From the NCBI GenBank assembly GCA_001464065.1, contig LNDN01000035.1, forward strand, positions 1-46,554: a DNA stretch of 46,554 nt, in the 5' to 3' direction. The stretch is from Acidobacteria bacterium Ga0077522. GTDB taxonomy: Bacteria > Acidobacteriota > Vicinamibacteria > Vicinamibacterales > Vicinamibacteraceae. The notes beneath the pieces are model-generated. The model saw only the letters and a program-made list of their open reading frames with translations, made no database searches and had not been told where the DNA came from. Both the position numbers and the translations under genes were made by a program. The stretch's first letter is position 1, and each line of letters opens with the position of its first letter. Shown in pieces: positions 1-10,898 of the stretch.

Positions 1-132
1 GACTACCCGGTGCAGATTCACAAGGCCGTCGATGCCGGCGCGCCGCTGCAGGTCACCGAGGAGGAGTTCGTGCGCAACATCGAGCGGCAGAAGCGGGCTG
101 CCGACGTCAGCGCCGGCTTCAAGGTGCAGTGA
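1..132 (+). CDS. C-terminal fragment of an unidentified protein
   Basis: An open frame enters from the left edge and stops with TGA at 130-132, giving 43 visible residues ending in ADVSAGFKVQ. The fragment is hydrophilic and probably helical. I do not recognise the family. Its stop overlaps the GTG start of the phosphoheptose isomerase gene by 4 bp (GTGA), so the two are probably co-transcribed. A heptose or other sugar-metabolism role is possible from context only. Confidence 0.6.
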   Translation, partial: DYPVQIHKAVDAGAPLQVTEEEFVRNIERQKRAADVSAGFKVQ

Positions 133-710
133 GCGACCCGGTCGCCGCGCGGTGTCTCCAGGCCTTCGAGGACACGGCCGGGGCACACCGCCGGGCGGCA
201 CCGGTGCTGGTGGAGGGCCTCGCGCGGACCGTCACGCGGATCGTGACGGCGCTGGCCGCAGGGGGCAAGGTGCTGGCGTGCGGCAACGGGGGGAGTGCGG
301 CCGAGAGTCAGCACTTCGCCGCCGAACTGAGTGGGCGGTTCCGCCGGGAGCGCACGGCGTGGCCGGCGATGGCCCTGACCGTGGACACGAGCGCGCTCAC
401 GGCCATCGGCAACGACTACGGCTTCGACCGGGTCTTTGCCCGGCAGGTGGAAGCGTTCGGACGCCCGGGTGACGTGCTGCTCGTGCTCTCGACGAGCGGG
501 CGGTCGCCCAACGTGGTGGCGGCGGCGCGTGAAGGACAGGCGCGGGGGCTCCACGTGGTGGCGCTCACCGGCGGCGACCCGGGGCCCCTGGCCGCGGTCG
601 CCGATGAGGTACTGGCGGTGCCCGACAGTGACACCGCTCGCGTGCAGGAGGTGCACCTGACCGTGCTGCACGTGCTGTGTGACGAAATCGAACGCGCCCT
701 CGCCGGTTGA
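129..710 (+). CDS. gmhA: Phosphoheptose isomerase (sedoheptulose 7-phosphate isomerase, SIS domain)
   Basis: The 193-residue product has a single SIS domain. The family converts sedoheptulose 7-phosphate to D-glycero-D-manno-heptose 7-phosphate, the first step of the LPS heptose pathway in the cytoplasm. The phosphosugar loop CGNGGSAAESQHFAAEL is typical of GmhA, and STSGRSPNV is the second sugar-phosphate loop. A C-terminal QEVHLTVLHVLCDEIE segment carries the family's Gln/His residues. Length matches the family (about 190). The GTG start at 129 overlaps the upstream stop. The heptose-7-phosphate kinase of the same pathway lies about 21 kb away on the other strand. Placement directly before nuoD is unusual. 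Confidence 0.9.
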   Translation: MSDPVAARCLQAFEDTAGAHRRAAPVLVEGLARTVTRIVTALAAGGKVLACGNGGSAAESQHFAAELSGRFRRERTAWPAMALTVDTSALTAIGNDYGFDRVFARQVEAFGRPGDVLLVLSTSGRSPNVVAAAREGQARGLHVVALTGGDPGPLAAVADEVLAVPDSDTARVQEVHLTVLHVLCDEIERALAG

Positions 711-742
711 ACGAGGCATCGCTGAAAGCCCTTTGCGACGAT

Positions 743-1924
743 ATGGCTGAAATCCGCACCGAAACGATGACGGTCAACATGGGGCCGCAGCACCCCGCCA
801 CGCACGGCGTGCTGCGTCTCGTCATCGAGCTCGATGGCGAGCAGATCGTGAGTGCCCAACCCACGATCGGCTACCTGCACACCGGCATCGAGAAGACGGC
901 CGAGCAGAAGAAGTGGCAGCAGGTCGTGCCGCTGGTCGAGCGCATGGACTACCTGGGGCCGCAGTCCAATGCCCTGGCGTACGTGCTGTCGGTGGAGAAG
1001 CTGCTCGGCATCGAGGTGCCCGAGCGCGTGCAGAACATCCGCGTGCTGATTGCGGAACTGCAGCGCATCTCGAGCCACCTGGTGTGGCTCGGCACCCACG
1101 GGATGGAGATCGGCGCCATCACGATGATGATGTACTGCTTCCGCGAGCGGGAGCTGCTGCTCAACATCAACGAGATGCTGGCGGGCTTCCGCCTGTTTCC
1201 GAGCTACATCCGCGTCGGCGGCCTGCGCGAGGACCTGCCGCACGGCTTCCACGATGCCGTCACCGCCTTTCTCGACCGCTTCATCGTGAAGATGGACGAG
1301 TACGAAGGCATGCTCACGAAGAACTCGATCTGGCTGGGTCGAACCAAGGGTGTGGGCATCCTGACCAAGCAGGACGTGCTGGACATGGGCCTGCTCGGGC
1401 CGATCGCGCGGGGATCCGGCGTCAACTACGACGTCCGTCGCGCCTTCCCGTACCTGACCTACGCCTCGTACGACTTCGACGTGCCGACCAAGCAGGACGG
1501 CGACGTCTTCGCGCGCTACCAGACGCGTGTGGCCGAGATGCGCGAGAGCTGGAAGATCTGCAAGCAGGCGATCGCCCGCATCACGCCGACCGGCGAGTGG
1601 GGCGTCGACGACCCGCGCATCGTGCCGCCGCCCAAGGACAAGGTCTACTCGGAGATGGAAGCGCTCATCCAGCACTTCCTGATCTATTCGCAGGGCTTCA
1701 CCGTGCCGGCCGGCGACGCCTACGTGCCCATCGAGGGACCGCGCGGCGAGCAGGGCTTCTACGTGGTGTCCGATGGCACCAACCGGCCCGTGCGCGTCAA
1801 GTCGCGGCCCCCGACATTCCTCGCGTTGCAAGCGTTGTCGAAGCTGATCGCCGGCGGCCTGATTGCCGACGTCATCGCGGTCATCGGCTCGGTCGACGTC
1901 GTCATGGGAGATTCGGATCGATGA
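743..1924 (+). CDS. nuoD: NADH-quinone oxidoreductase subunit D
   Basis: This is the 49-kDa subunit of complex I (393 residues), which sits in the peripheral arm and helps form the quinone site next to NuoB. The N-terminus MAEIRTETMTVNMGPQHPAT and the following HGVLRL are the classic start of NuoD, so I place the start at ATG 743. A TTG at 707 in the same frame would add 12 unlike-family residues. The catalytic GPQHPATHG loop is intact. The stop overlaps the ATG of nuoE (ATGA). The expected nuoA, nuoB and nuoC are not immediately upstream; gmhA is there instead. Confidence 0.96.
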   Translation: MAEIRTETMTVNMGPQHPATHGVLRLVIELDGEQIVSAQPTIGYLHTGIEKTAEQKKWQQVVPLVERMDYLGPQSNALAYVLSVEKLLGIEVPERVQNIRVLIAELQRISSHLVWLGTHGMEIGAITMMMYCFRERELLLNINEMLAGFRLFPSYIRVGGLREDLPHGFHDAVTAFLDRFIVKMDEYEGMLTKNSIWLGRTKGVGILTKQDVLDMGLLGPIARGSGVNYDVRRAFPYLTYASYDFDVPTKQDGDVFARYQTRVAEMRESWKICKQAIARITPTGEWGVDDPRIVPPPKDKVYSEMEALIQHFLIYSQGFTVPAGDAYVPIEGPRGEQGFYVVSDGTNRPVRVKSRPPTFLALQALSKLIAGGLIADVIAVIGSVDVVMGDSDR

Positions 1925-2526
1925 GTTTCCACCCGCAGATGCCCTATGGCGAGGGCTGGCACAAGAGCGAGCGCTTCATCCCGGAGGCCGGCCCGGCCTT
2001 CGAGTTCACGCCCGAGCACCGGGCCCAGCTCGAGGAGCTGTGCACGCACTATCCGCCCGAGCGGCGCAAGTCGGCCGTCATCTCGGCGCTGTACATGGTG
2101 CAGGCCCAGCAGGGCCACATCACCGGCAACGCGATGCGGCACGTCGCCGAGGTCATCGGCTGCACGCCGGCCGATGTCGAGGACGTGGTCACCTACTACG
2201 TGATGTTCTTCACGAAGCCGGTGGGCAAATACGTGCTGCAGGTGTGCCGCACGCTGTCGTGCGCGCTCAACGGCGCCGAGCAGGTCACCGCGGAGCTCTG
2301 CAAGCACCTGCACGTCACGCCGAACGAGACCACGGCGGACGGCCTGTTCACGGTCATGGAGTTCGAGTGTCTCGGGGCCTGCGACCGGGCGCCGGTGATC
2401 ATGGTCAACAACGAGCACTGGGCCGAGCACCAGACGCCCGACCGCATCCCGGCGCTGGTCGACGGACTGCGCACGCAGGGCCTGGCGTCACTCGGCGGCT
2501 GCCATCTCGTGAAGGAGCGCGCGTAA
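1921..2526 (+). CDS. nuoE: NADH-quinone oxidoreductase subunit E (24-kDa, 2Fe-2S)
   Basis: The 201-residue product has the thioredoxin-like fold of the 24-kDa subunit. It binds the N1a [2Fe-2S] cluster in the NADH dehydrogenase module with NuoF. The four cysteine ligands are visible as CRTLSC and CLGAC. The N-terminal helical part (SAVISALYMVQAQQGHIT) is typical. The ATG at 1921 overlaps the nuoD stop by 4 bp, and only 2 bp separate its stop from nuoF. The C-terminus is about 25 residues longer than in many homologues, with no recognisable domain. Confidence 0.95.
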   Translation: MSFHPQMPYGEGWHKSERFIPEAGPAFEFTPEHRAQLEELCTHYPPERRKSAVISALYMVQAQQGHITGNAMRHVAEVIGCTPADVEDVVTYYVMFFTKPVGKYVLQVCRTLSCALNGAEQVTAELCKHLHVTPNETTADGLFTVMEFECLGACDRAPVIMVNNEHWAEHQTPDRIPALVDGLRTQGLASLGGCHLVKERA

Positions 2527-2528
2527 CC

Positions 2529-3827
2529 ATGTTCGAACCGGTCCTCACGAAGTACGTCAACGAGCCGAACGGGTACACGCTGGACTTCTACGTCCAGCAC
2601 GGCGGCTACCAGGCGATGAAGACCGCGCTCGGCATGACGCCGGACGCCATCGTCGACAGCGTCAAGAAGTCGGGGTTGCGTGGCCGCGGCGGCGCCGGCT
2701 TTCCGACCGGTCTGAAGTGGTCCTTCGTGCCCAAGGACAACCCGAAGCCGAAGTACCTGTGCATCAACGCCGACGAGAGCGAGCCGGGGACCTTCAAGGA
2801 CCACGTGCTGCTCGAGCGCAATCCGCACCTGCTGTTCGAGGGCTGCGTCATCGCCTGCCGGGCCATCGGCGCCAGGACCTGCTACATCTACATCCGCGGC
2901 GAGTTCTTCCACCTGCAGCAGCAGATGGAAGCGGAACTGCAGAAGGCCCGCGCGGCCGGCTACGTCGGCAAGAACATCCTCGGATCGGGCGAGGATTGCG
3001 ACATCTGGATTCACCGCGGCGCCGGCGCCTACGAAGCGGGCGAGGAAACCGCCCTGATCGAGTCGCTCGAGGGCAAGCGGGCCCAGCCCCGCCTCAAGCC
3101 GCCCTTCCCGGCGGTGGTCGGCCTGTACGGCTGCCCGACGGTGGTCAACAACGTCGAGACCATCTGCAACGTGCCGGTGATCATCGAGAAGGGCCACGAG
3201 TGGTTCGCTGCCATCGGCCCGGAGAAGAACACCGGCCCGAAGCTGTTCTGCGTCAGCGGCCACGTCAAGAAGCCCGGTGTCTACGAGGCGCCGATGGACA
3301 CGACGCTGCGCCAGTTGATCTACGACTACGCCGGCGGCATGCGCGGCGATCGCCAGCTGAAGGCCATCATCCCCGGCGGATCGTCGACGCCGGTCCTGCT
3401 GCCCGACAAGCTGGATACGCATCTGAGCTTCGACGGCATGGTCGCCGCCGGCTCGATGCTCGGATCGGCGGCCGTCATCGTCATGGACGAGACGACCAGC
3501 ATGGTGTGGGTGGCCAAGAACCTCATCCACTTCTACAAGCACGAGTCGTGCGGCAAGTGCACGCCGTGCCGCGAGGGCGTCGACTGGCTGTACAAGATCC
3601 TCGACAAGATCGAGCGGGGCGATGGCGAGCCGCGCGACGTCGAGCTGCTCCTGAGTGTGTGCGACAACATCGGCGGCAAGACGCTGTGCCCGTTCGGTGA
3701 CGCCGAGATCGCCCCGGTGCTGAGCACCATCCAGCACTTCCGCGACGAGTACGAGACCTACATCCGGACGGGCGAGTCGCCCGTGCAGAGCGACTTCCGC
3801 GCGACCGAACCCGTCGCTGCGCACTAA
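2529..3827 (+). CDS. nuoF: NADH-quinone oxidoreductase subunit F (51-kDa, FMN and 4Fe-4S)
   Basis: This 432-residue subunit oxidises NADH, passing electrons to FMN and the N3 [4Fe-4S] cluster. GLRGRGGAGFPTGLKW is the NADH/FMN-binding glycine loop. GAGAYEAGEETALIESLEGK is the FMN motif; most homologues have Cys where this one has Ala (AGEE). Cluster ligands are SCGKCTPC plus the Cys of TLCPFGD. A SLBB-like domain lies in the middle. ATG 2529 follows nuoE after 2 bp. The next gene is nuoH, so the usual nuoG is absent at this place. Confidence 0.96.
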   Translation: MFEPVLTKYVNEPNGYTLDFYVQHGGYQAMKTALGMTPDAIVDSVKKSGLRGRGGAGFPTGLKWSFVPKDNPKPKYLCINADESEPGTFKDHVLLERNPHLLFEGCVIACRAIGARTCYIYIRGEFFHLQQQMEAELQKARAAGYVGKNILGSGEDCDIWIHRGAGAYEAGEETALIESLEGKRAQPRLKPPFPAVVGLYGCPTVVNNVETICNVPVIIEKGHEWFAAIGPEKNTGPKLFCVSGHVKKPGVYEAPMDTTLRQLIYDYAGGMRGDRQLKAIIPGGSSTPVLLPDKLDTHLSFDGMVAAGSMLGSAAVIVMDETTSMVWVAKNLIHFYKHESCGKCTPCREGVDWLYKILDKIERGDGEPRDVELLLSVCDNIGGKTLCPFGDAEIAPVLSTIQHFRDEYETYIRTGESPVQSDFRATEPVAAH

Positions 3828-3839
3828 CGAGACCCGCCC

Positions 3840-4883
3840 GTGCCGACGATCGCTCCCAGTCTGATCTTCCAGCTCACGCTGCTCACCGTGGTCTTCTTCT
3901 CGCTGCAGATTTCCGCAGCGGTGCTCGTCTACTTCGAGCGGAAGATCTCGGGCTGGGCCCAGCAGCGCGTCGGGCCCAACCGCGTCGGCCCGCTCGGCCT
4001 CCTGCAGCCCCTGGCCGACATCGTCAAGCTGATCTTCAAGGAGGAGCTGCGGCCCAAGGCGGCCGACAAGTGGCTCTTCTACCTGGCGCCGATCCTGTCG
4101 GCGACGACGGCGTTCGCGGCCTTCGCGGTGATCCCGTTCGGGCCGCCGACGACCTTCTTCGGGTTGCTGGAGAAGCCGGTGCCGCTGCAGGTGGCCGACC
4201 TGAACGTCGCCGTGCTGGTGGTGTTCGCCATCACCTCGATGGGCATCTACGGCATCGTGCTGGCGGGCTGGGCCTCCAACAGCAAGTACGCGCTGCTCGG
4301 CGGCCTGCGCAGTTCGGCGCAGATGATCAGCTACGAACTGGCGTATGCCATGGCGCTCGCGTCGGTGCTGGTGATCGCCAACTCGCTGTCGCTGCGCGAG
4401 ATCGTCGACGCCCAGCAGGGATGGCGGTGGCTGTTCGGGGTGGTGCCCGTGCCGGCGTGGTACGTGTTCCTGACGCCGATCGGCTTCTTCATCTTCTTCA
4501 TCGCCGGCATCGCCGAAACCAACCGGGCGCCGTTCGACTTCCCCGAGGCCGAGCAGGAGCTGGTGGCCGGCTACCACACCGAGTACAGCTCGATGTCGTT
4601 CGCGCTGTTCTTCCTGGCCGAGTACGTCAACATGGTGGTCGTCTGCGGCGTGACGGTCAGCCTGTTCCTCGGCGGCTTCTACATGCCGGGGCTGCCCGTC
4701 TGGCTGGGGCCGCTGTGGTTCATCGGCAAGGTGGCGGCGCTGCTGTTCTTCTACATCTGGATGCGGTGGACCCTGCCGCGTTACCGCTACGACCAGCTGA
4801 TGGACTTCGGCTGGAAGCGGTTGCTGCCGTTGTCGATTGTCAACCTGCTGGTGACTGCGGCCGGCGTTCTCTACTGGAGCTGA
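3840..4883 (+). CDS. nuoH: NADH-quinone oxidoreductase subunit H
   Basis: A 347-residue membrane subunit (ND1 homologue) that forms the quinone tunnel where the peripheral and membrane arms meet. About eight hydrophobic segments are visible. Signature stretches are VYFERKISGWAQQRVGPNRV near the N-terminus and ETNRAPFDFPEAEQELVAGY in the conserved acidic loop. The GTG start at 3840 lies 12 bp after nuoF. nuoI, which normally follows nuoH, is absent: nuoJ begins 4 bp downstream. Confidence 0.96.
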   Translation: MPTIAPSLIFQLTLLTVVFFSLQISAAVLVYFERKISGWAQQRVGPNRVGPLGLLQPLADIVKLIFKEELRPKAADKWLFYLAPILSATTAFAAFAVIPFGPPTTFFGLLEKPVPLQVADLNVAVLVVFAITSMGIYGIVLAGWASNSKYALLGGLRSSAQMISYELAYAMALASVLVIANSLSLREIVDAQQGWRWLFGVVPVPAWYVFLTPIGFFIFFIAGIAETNRAPFDFPEAEQELVAGYHTEYSSMSFALFFLAEYVNMVVVCGVTVSLFLGGFYMPGLPVWLGPLWFIGKVAALLFFYIWMRWTLPRYRYDQLMDFGWKRLLPLSIVNLLVTAAGVLYWS

Positions 4884-4887
4884 GATC

Positions 4888-5403
4888 GTGGCCCCCTGGC
4901 TCTTCTACCTGTTTGCCACCATCTCGGTGGTCTCCTCGATCGGCGTGATCGGGCAGCGCAATCCGATGTACAGCGTGCTGCTGCTCATCGGGTCGTTCAT
5001 CTCGCTGGCCGGTCTCTACGTCGGCCTCGACTCGCCGTTCGTCGCGGTCACCCAGATCGTCGTCTACGCCGGCGCGATCATGGTGCTGTTCCTCTTCGTG
5101 GTGATGCTGCTCAACGCGCCGCGCGAGGACGTCGCGCCAGGGGCGCAGTTGCCCATTCCCGGCGTCGTCAAGGCGTATGGCGGCGTGTTGTCGGTGGCCA
5201 TGGCGGCGATGCTGCTGTGGGCCCTGAGCCGGCTCGGGGTCGTGCCCTTCGTCGAGGATCCACAGGCGGCCGAGCGGGTCGCCTCGGTACGCGACATCGG
5301 CCTGATGCTGTTCCGCGACCACGCCTTCTCGTTCGAGGTCACGTCGATCCTCATCCTCGTCGCCATGGTGGGCGCCGTGGTGCTGGCCAAGAAGACCGTC
5401 TGA
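4888..5403 (+). CDS. nuoJ: NADH-quinone oxidoreductase subunit J
   Basis: A 171-residue membrane subunit (ND6 homologue) with about five transmembrane helices. The conserved helix with a pi-bulge is seen in AVTQIVVYAGAIMVLFLFVV, as in other NuoJ proteins. It starts with GTG at 4888, 4 bp after nuoH, and precedes nuoK by 16 bp. A short conserved tail (VGAVVLAKKTV) closes the protein. Confidence 0.93.
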   Translation: MAPWLFYLFATISVVSSIGVIGQRNPMYSVLLLIGSFISLAGLYVGLDSPFVAVTQIVVYAGAIMVLFLFVVMLLNAPREDVAPGAQLPIPGVVKAYGGVLSVAMAAMLLWALSRLGVVPFVEDPQAAERVASVRDIGLMLFRDHAFSFEVTSILILVAMVGAVVLAKKTV

Positions 5404-5419
5404 GGCTCGCCATCCGCCG

Positions 5420-5722
5420 ATGATCACGCTCAACCACTTCCTTCTCCTCTCCGCCCTGCTGTTCAGCATCGGCACGGCCGGCATCTTCCTGCGCCGGAAC
5501 GTGATCACGTTGCTGCTGTCGGTGGAGATCATGCTCAACGCCGTCAACCTGACGTTCGTGGCGCTGGGTCGGTTCAACGGGTCGGTCGAGGGGCAGATCA
5601 TCACCTTCTTCGTGATGACCGTGGCGGCCGCCGAAGCGGCCGTCGGCCTGGCGCTCGTCATCGCCCTGTTCCGGCATCGGGAGACGCTGTCTCCCGACGC
5701 CTTCACCTCCCTCAAGTGGTAG
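5420..5722 (+). CDS. nuoK: NADH-quinone oxidoreductase subunit K
   Basis: A 100-residue, three-helix membrane subunit (ND4L homologue) and one of the antiporter-like elements of the proton pathway. The conserved membrane glutamates are visible in LLSVEIMLNAVNL and in TVAAAEAAVGLALVIALFR. Length is exactly typical. It starts at ATG 5420 and ends at TAG 5720-5722, 14 bp before the chosen start of nuoL. Confidence 0.95.
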   Translation: MITLNHFLLLSALLFSIGTAGIFLRRNVITLLLSVEIMLNAVNLTFVALGRFNGSVEGQIITFFVMTVAAAEAAVGLALVIALFRHRETLSPDAFTSLKW

Positions 5723-5736
5723 GGCGACAAGACGCG

Positions 5737-7883
5737 ATGCTGCTGTTCATCATCCTTGCCCCGTTCATCGGGTTCCTGATCAACGCCACGCTCGGCCGCC
5801 GGCTGTCCAAGGGGGTCTCGGGCGGTGTGGCGGTCGCGGCGATGCTGGTCGCGTTCGGCCTCTCGCTGGCCTCGGCGGCGCAGATCTTCGGCGCCCCGGC
5901 CGACCACCGGGTCATCGAGCAGCGGGTCTTCGAGTGGTTCACGTCGGGCGACTTCACGGTCCCCTTCACGCTGCGCCTCGATCCGCTCTCGACGCTGATG
6001 ATCCTCGTGGTCACCGGCATCGGCTCGCTGATCCACATCTACTCGACCAGCTACATGCACGAGGAGCGCGGCAGCGAGTACGCCCGCTACTTCTCGTACC
6101 TGAACCTGTTCGCCGCATTCATGCTGACGCTGGTGCTCGGGGCCAGTTTCCCGATCATGTTCGTCGGCTGGGAAGGCGTCGGCCTCTGCTCGTACCTGCT
6201 CATCGGCTTCTGGTTCACCAAGAAGTCGGCCAGTGACGCCGGCAAGAAGGCCTTCATCGTCAACCGCATCGGCGACTTCGCCTTCATCCTCGGCATGTTC
6301 GGCGCCTTCGTCGCCTTCGGCACGCTGGACTTCAAGGCCATCGCCGAGCAGGTCGCGACGATGCCGGTCGAGGTGACCTGGGGCGTGCTGTCGGTGACGA
6401 CGTTCCTGTTCTTCATCGGCGCCACCGGCAAGTCGGCGCAGATTCCGCTGTACATCTGGCTGCCCGACGCCATGGAGGGCCCGACGCCGGTGTCGGCCCT
6501 CATCCACGCCGCGACGATGGTGACCGCCGGCGTGTACATGATCGGCCGCAACGCCGAGCTGTTCGCCCACACGCCCGAGACGATGCAGGTCGTCGCGGTC
6601 ATCGGCGCCCTGACGGCGCTGCTGGCCGGCTCGATTGGCCTCGTGCAGAACGACATCAAGCGCGTCCTGGCGTATTCGACCGTGTCGCAGCTCGGGTACA
6701 TGTTCCTCGCGATGGGCGTCGGCGCCTTCTCGGCCGGCGTCTTCCACCTCTACACGCACGCGTTCTTCAAGGCCCTGATGTTCCTCGGCTCCGGCTCGGT
6801 CATCCACGCGATGGCGGGCGAGCAGGACATGCGGAAGATGGGCGGCCTGAAGAAGTACATGCCGATCACCTACTGGACGTTCGTGATCGGTGCGGCGGCC
6901 ATCGCCGGTGTGCCGGGGCTGGCTGGCTTCTTCAGCAAGGACGAAATCCTCTTCCAGACGTACTACACGGGCCACACGGGCCTGTGGGCGATTGGCGCCC
7001 TCACCGGGCTGCTGACGGCGTGCTACATGTTCCGCCTCATCTTCATGACGTTCCATGGCGCCGAACGGTTCGCGGTCGCCGGGGCGGGACATGGGGCGGG
7101 GCATGGCCACCCCTCGACTGCGCTCGGGGCGAGCGACGCGCACGACAGCCATGCCGACGCGCACGGGGCGCACGACGATCACGGCCACGGGCACGGCCAC
7201 CACGGCGCGCCGCACGAGTCGCCCTGGGCGATGGCGATGCCGCTGGTGTTGCTGGCCGTCGGCTCGATCGGTGCCGGCTACGTCGGTGTGCCGCACGCAC
7301 TCGGCGGCAGCAATGCCATCGAGACGTTCCTGCATCCGAGCTTCCATCCCGCGTCGGTCCACGGCCCGGCGGTGGCTGGCGACCATGGCGCGCCAGTGAC
7401 CGCCCAGGGCAGCGACCATGCCGCCCCTGCGGCCGACGCCCATGCCGCGCCGGCCGGCGATCACGGTGCCGCAGCGGGCCACGACGACCCGGAGAAGACG
7501 CGCATCGAGCTGACGCTGATGGGCGTGTCGACCGTGCTGGCCTTCCTCGGCATCGGGCTGGCGGCGTTCTTCTTCCTGCAGCGTCCCGAGGCCGCCGATG
7601 GCGCCGCGCGCAGCCTGGCGCCGCTGCACAAGTTGCTGCTGAACAAGTACTACGTGGACGAGATCTACGACGCGGCGATCGTCCATCCGCTGCGTGACGG
7701 CTCCTCCTCCGTGCTCTGGAAGACGGTCGACGTCCGCATCATCGACGGCGCCGTCAACGGCACGGGCTATCTGGTACGTGAGTCGGCCGGCGCCTTGCGC
7801 CTGCTGCAGACCGGCTCGTTGCGCGTCTACGCGGCATCGCTCTTCACGGGCGTCCTCCTGGTCCTGGGCTACTTCCTCGCGCG

Positions 7884-7887
<4 letters not shown>
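5737..7887 (+). CDS. nuoL: NADH-quinone oxidoreductase subunit L, with His-rich insertion
   Basis: A 716-residue antiporter-like proton-pumping subunit (ND5 homologue). Conserved parts include LYIWLPDAMEGPTPVSALIH and SKDEILFQ, and a C-terminal lateral-helix region ends the protein. I chose ATG 5737 (MLLFIILAPFIGF). GTG 5716, overlapping nuoK, would add seven residues. Residues about 449-494 form a histidine-rich insert with 13 His, and a second His/Ala-rich stretch lies at about 531-586. The first insert contains a REP-like palindrome at 7111-7135. The stop overlaps nuoM by 4 bp. Confidence 0.95.
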
Positions 7888-9460
<1,573 letters not shown>

Positions 9461-9464
<4 letters not shown>

Positions 9465-10897
9465 TGACCGACCTGCAAGCGATCATGCCGATCCTCATCG
9501 TCACGCTCACCGCGATCGTGACGATGGTGGCCGAGTCCTTCCAGCCCAGGGGCGAGCGTGTGCCGCTCGGCGGGCTCGGATTGATCGGCCTCACCGGCGC
9601 CGCCGTGGCGTCCGTGCTGCTGTGGGGGCGCGACCTCACCGGCTTCGGCGTCATGCGCGCCGACAACTTCGCGTTGTTCATCAACGTCACGCTGTGCGCC
9701 ATCGGTGTCCTGACGATCCTGTTCTCGACCTCGGTCGTCGAACGGGAGCGCATCCCGTCGGGCGAGTACTTCGCGCTCACCCTCTTCGGCATCTCCGGCA
9801 TGATGCTGATGGCGGGCGCGAGCGACCTGCTGGTGATCTTCCTGGCGCTCGAGGTGATGTCGCTGTCGGTGTACGTGCTGACCGGCATCCGTCGCAGCAG
9901 CGAGGCGGGCGCCGAAGCGGCCTTCAAGTACTTCCTGCTCGGCGCCTTCTCCAGCGCGTTCTTCCTGTACGGCATCGCCTTCACGTACGGCGTCGTCGGC
10001 AGCACGCGGCTCGAGCAGGTGGCGGCCACGCTGGCCAGTCAGGTCAGCGGCCCGAGCGTGATGACCATCCTGGCGCTGGCCCTGCTCCTCGTCGGCTTCG
10101 CCTTCAAGGTCTCGGCCGTGCCGTTCCACATGTGGACGCCCGACGCCTACGAAGGGGCGCCGACGCTGGTCACCGGCTTCATGTCGACGGGCGTGAAGGC
10201 GGCGGCGTTTGCCGCCTTCATCCGCGTCTTCCTCTCCGCCTTCGAACCGCTCCATGCCGAATGGGCGCCGATCGTCTCGGCACTGGCGGTGGCGACGATG
10301 GTGCTGGGCACGACGGTGGGCGTGGCGCAGAGCAACGTCAAGCGGATGCTCGCCTATTCGAGCATCGCGCACGGCGGCTACCTGCTGGTGGGACTGATTG
10401 CCGCCAACTCGGTCGGCAAGGCCGGGATGCTGTTCTACCTGGCGGCCTACGGGGTCACCAACGTCGCGGCCTTCGGCGTCATGGCGCTGCTCTCGACCGA
10501 CGACCATCCGCACGACAACGTCCGGGACTTCGCCGGCCTGTGGCATCGCCGCCCGGCGCTGGCCGCGGCCATGACGGTGTTCCTGCTCTCGCTCGGTGGC
10601 CTGCCGCCGACGGCCGGCTTCGTCGCCAAGTGGTACGTCTTTGCCGCGGCGGTGCAGGAGGGCTACTACGGCCTCGCCATCATCGGCATGCTGACGAGCG
10701 TCATCTCGGTCTACTTCTACCTGCGCATCGTCGTCCTGATGTACATGTCCGAGGACGTCGCGGTCGACCCGGCGCCGCGGTTGCCGCGGGGCGCCGTCGC
10801 CGGCCTGGCGCTGGCGACGCTGGCGATCTTCTATCTCGGCGTCCTTCCCACGCGAGTCATCAACCTCGCCGTGCAGAGCGTCCAGGGACTGTTCTAG
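9461..10897 (+). CDS. nuoN: NADH-quinone oxidoreductase subunit N
   Basis: A 478-residue antiporter-like subunit (ND2 homologue), the last subunit gene of the operon. Conserved parts are [33 protein letters not shown] and the Lys-containing [20 protein letters not shown]. The tandem ATGATG at 9461/9464 overlaps the nuoM stop; I use the first. One base separates the TAG stop from the GTG of rfbB, so the sugar dehydratase gene may be read from the nuo transcript. Confidence 0.95.
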
Positions 10898-10898
10898 G

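Noticed and set aside
707-742. TTG start for nuoD at 707
   Set aside because: It would add 12 residues not found in the family; the NuoD consensus begins at the ATG at 743.
4840-7686. Minus-strand open frame of 948 codons
   Set aside because: It is antisense to nuoJ-nuoL; long stop-free antisense frames are expected at this GC content.
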